Source: Chitinophagaceae bacterium (GTDB lineage: Bacteria; Bacteroidota; Bacteroidia; Chitinophagales; Chitinophagaceae). Taken from it: DNA of 64,000 bases. Each line of letters starts with the position of its first letter. Positions within the stretch are counted from its first letter, which is position 1. The translations under genes and the position numbers were made by a program. Shown in pieces: positions 63,877 through 64,000 of the stretch. The notes below the pieces were generated by a model that was not told the origin of the DNA, ran no database searches, and saw only the letters and a program-made list of their open reading frames with translations. The stretch lies in contig JAFKGQ010000009.1 in the NCBI GenBank assembly GCA_017307755.1, forward strand, positions 1 through 64,000, given 5' to 3'.

Positions 63877-64000
63877 TTAGGTAACGGCGGGTACAGATGT
63901 TTTTCCGGGCGGTGTAGGTGTAATTGCCGATGCGATGTGGTCACCCAGCTTTAAACATAGTTTTACCCTGAAGCTGTCATGGCCCTGTTCAATATCTAGT
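63877..64000 (-). CDS. C-terminal end of a sensor histidine kinase (partial)
   Basis: A minus-strand frame enters the window at base 64000 and stops at TAA (63877-63879), giving about 40 residues (LDIEQGHDSFRVKLCLKL, then a Pro/Thr-rich tail). The phrase before the tail has the form of the last strand of a LytS-type HATPase domain, and the LytTR regulator follows after 16 bp. Too little is present for certainty. Confidence 0.55.
   Translation of the reverse strand, partial: LDIEQGHDSFRVKLCLKLGDHIASAITPTPPGKTSVPAVT

Overview
The window looks like a chromosome segment of a Bacteroidota bacterium, most likely Chitinophagaceae (Chitinophaga-like); the genus is an inference. Grounds: two promoters fit the Bacteroidota form (TTTG, about 19 nt, TAnnTTTG); FecR-type anti-sigma with a DUF4974-like tail; many SPII lipoproteins; TonB receptors with carboxypeptidase-like N-domains; a two-component propeller kinase; a type IX secretion substrate; an NVEALA-like peptide; almost no Shine-Dalgarno sites.

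Layout. 1-5.8 kb (minus strand): a huge RHS/YD-repeat secreted protein, open at the window edge, behind a predicted outer-membrane barrel protein. 6.1-11.2 kb: guanine deaminase and a three-gene xanthine dehydrogenase operon, which converts guanine to xanthine to urate. 11.3-28.4 kb: one long same-strand unit of ECF sigma factor, FecR anti-sigma, STN-type TonB receptor, two unknown lipoproteins, three FAS1 lipoproteins, an Oar-like TonB receptor and an IPT/NHL lipoprotein. 28.4-34.9 kb: the rest of purine breakdown, with uricase divergent from allB-allC-allE-uraD-uraH and a CitE-like aldolase gene. Together the two purine blocks run from guanine to ureidoglycolate.

35-45 kb: a T9SS-secreted lectin-like protein; two paralogous small exported proteins carrying the same upstream control region; a putative toxin-antitoxin pair; a divergent ABATE/CGNR and AraC regulator pair around GGTAAAA palindromes; and a metNIQ methionine importer with a clear promoter.

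44.5-56.3 kb: a glycan locus without SusC/SusD. It has a propeller histidine kinase and separate AraC-type response regulator, then divergently a GH127-GH43 fusion, a glutaminase-A-like protein, a GH-A clan glycosidase and a LacI regulator. A LacI-type operator and a strongly structured leader precede the first enzyme gene.

56.4-62.4 kb: a GT-C/TMTC-like membrane protein, an NVEALA-like Cys-rich peptide, a six-bladed propeller lipoprotein, a thioredoxin-like CxxC lipoprotein and a TonB-type outer-membrane barrel, which may form an uncharacterised envelope system. 62.5-64 kb: an MBL-fold hydrolase and a LytTR regulator with the end of its probable sensor kinase.

No rRNA, tRNA, CRISPR array or insertion sequence was recognised.
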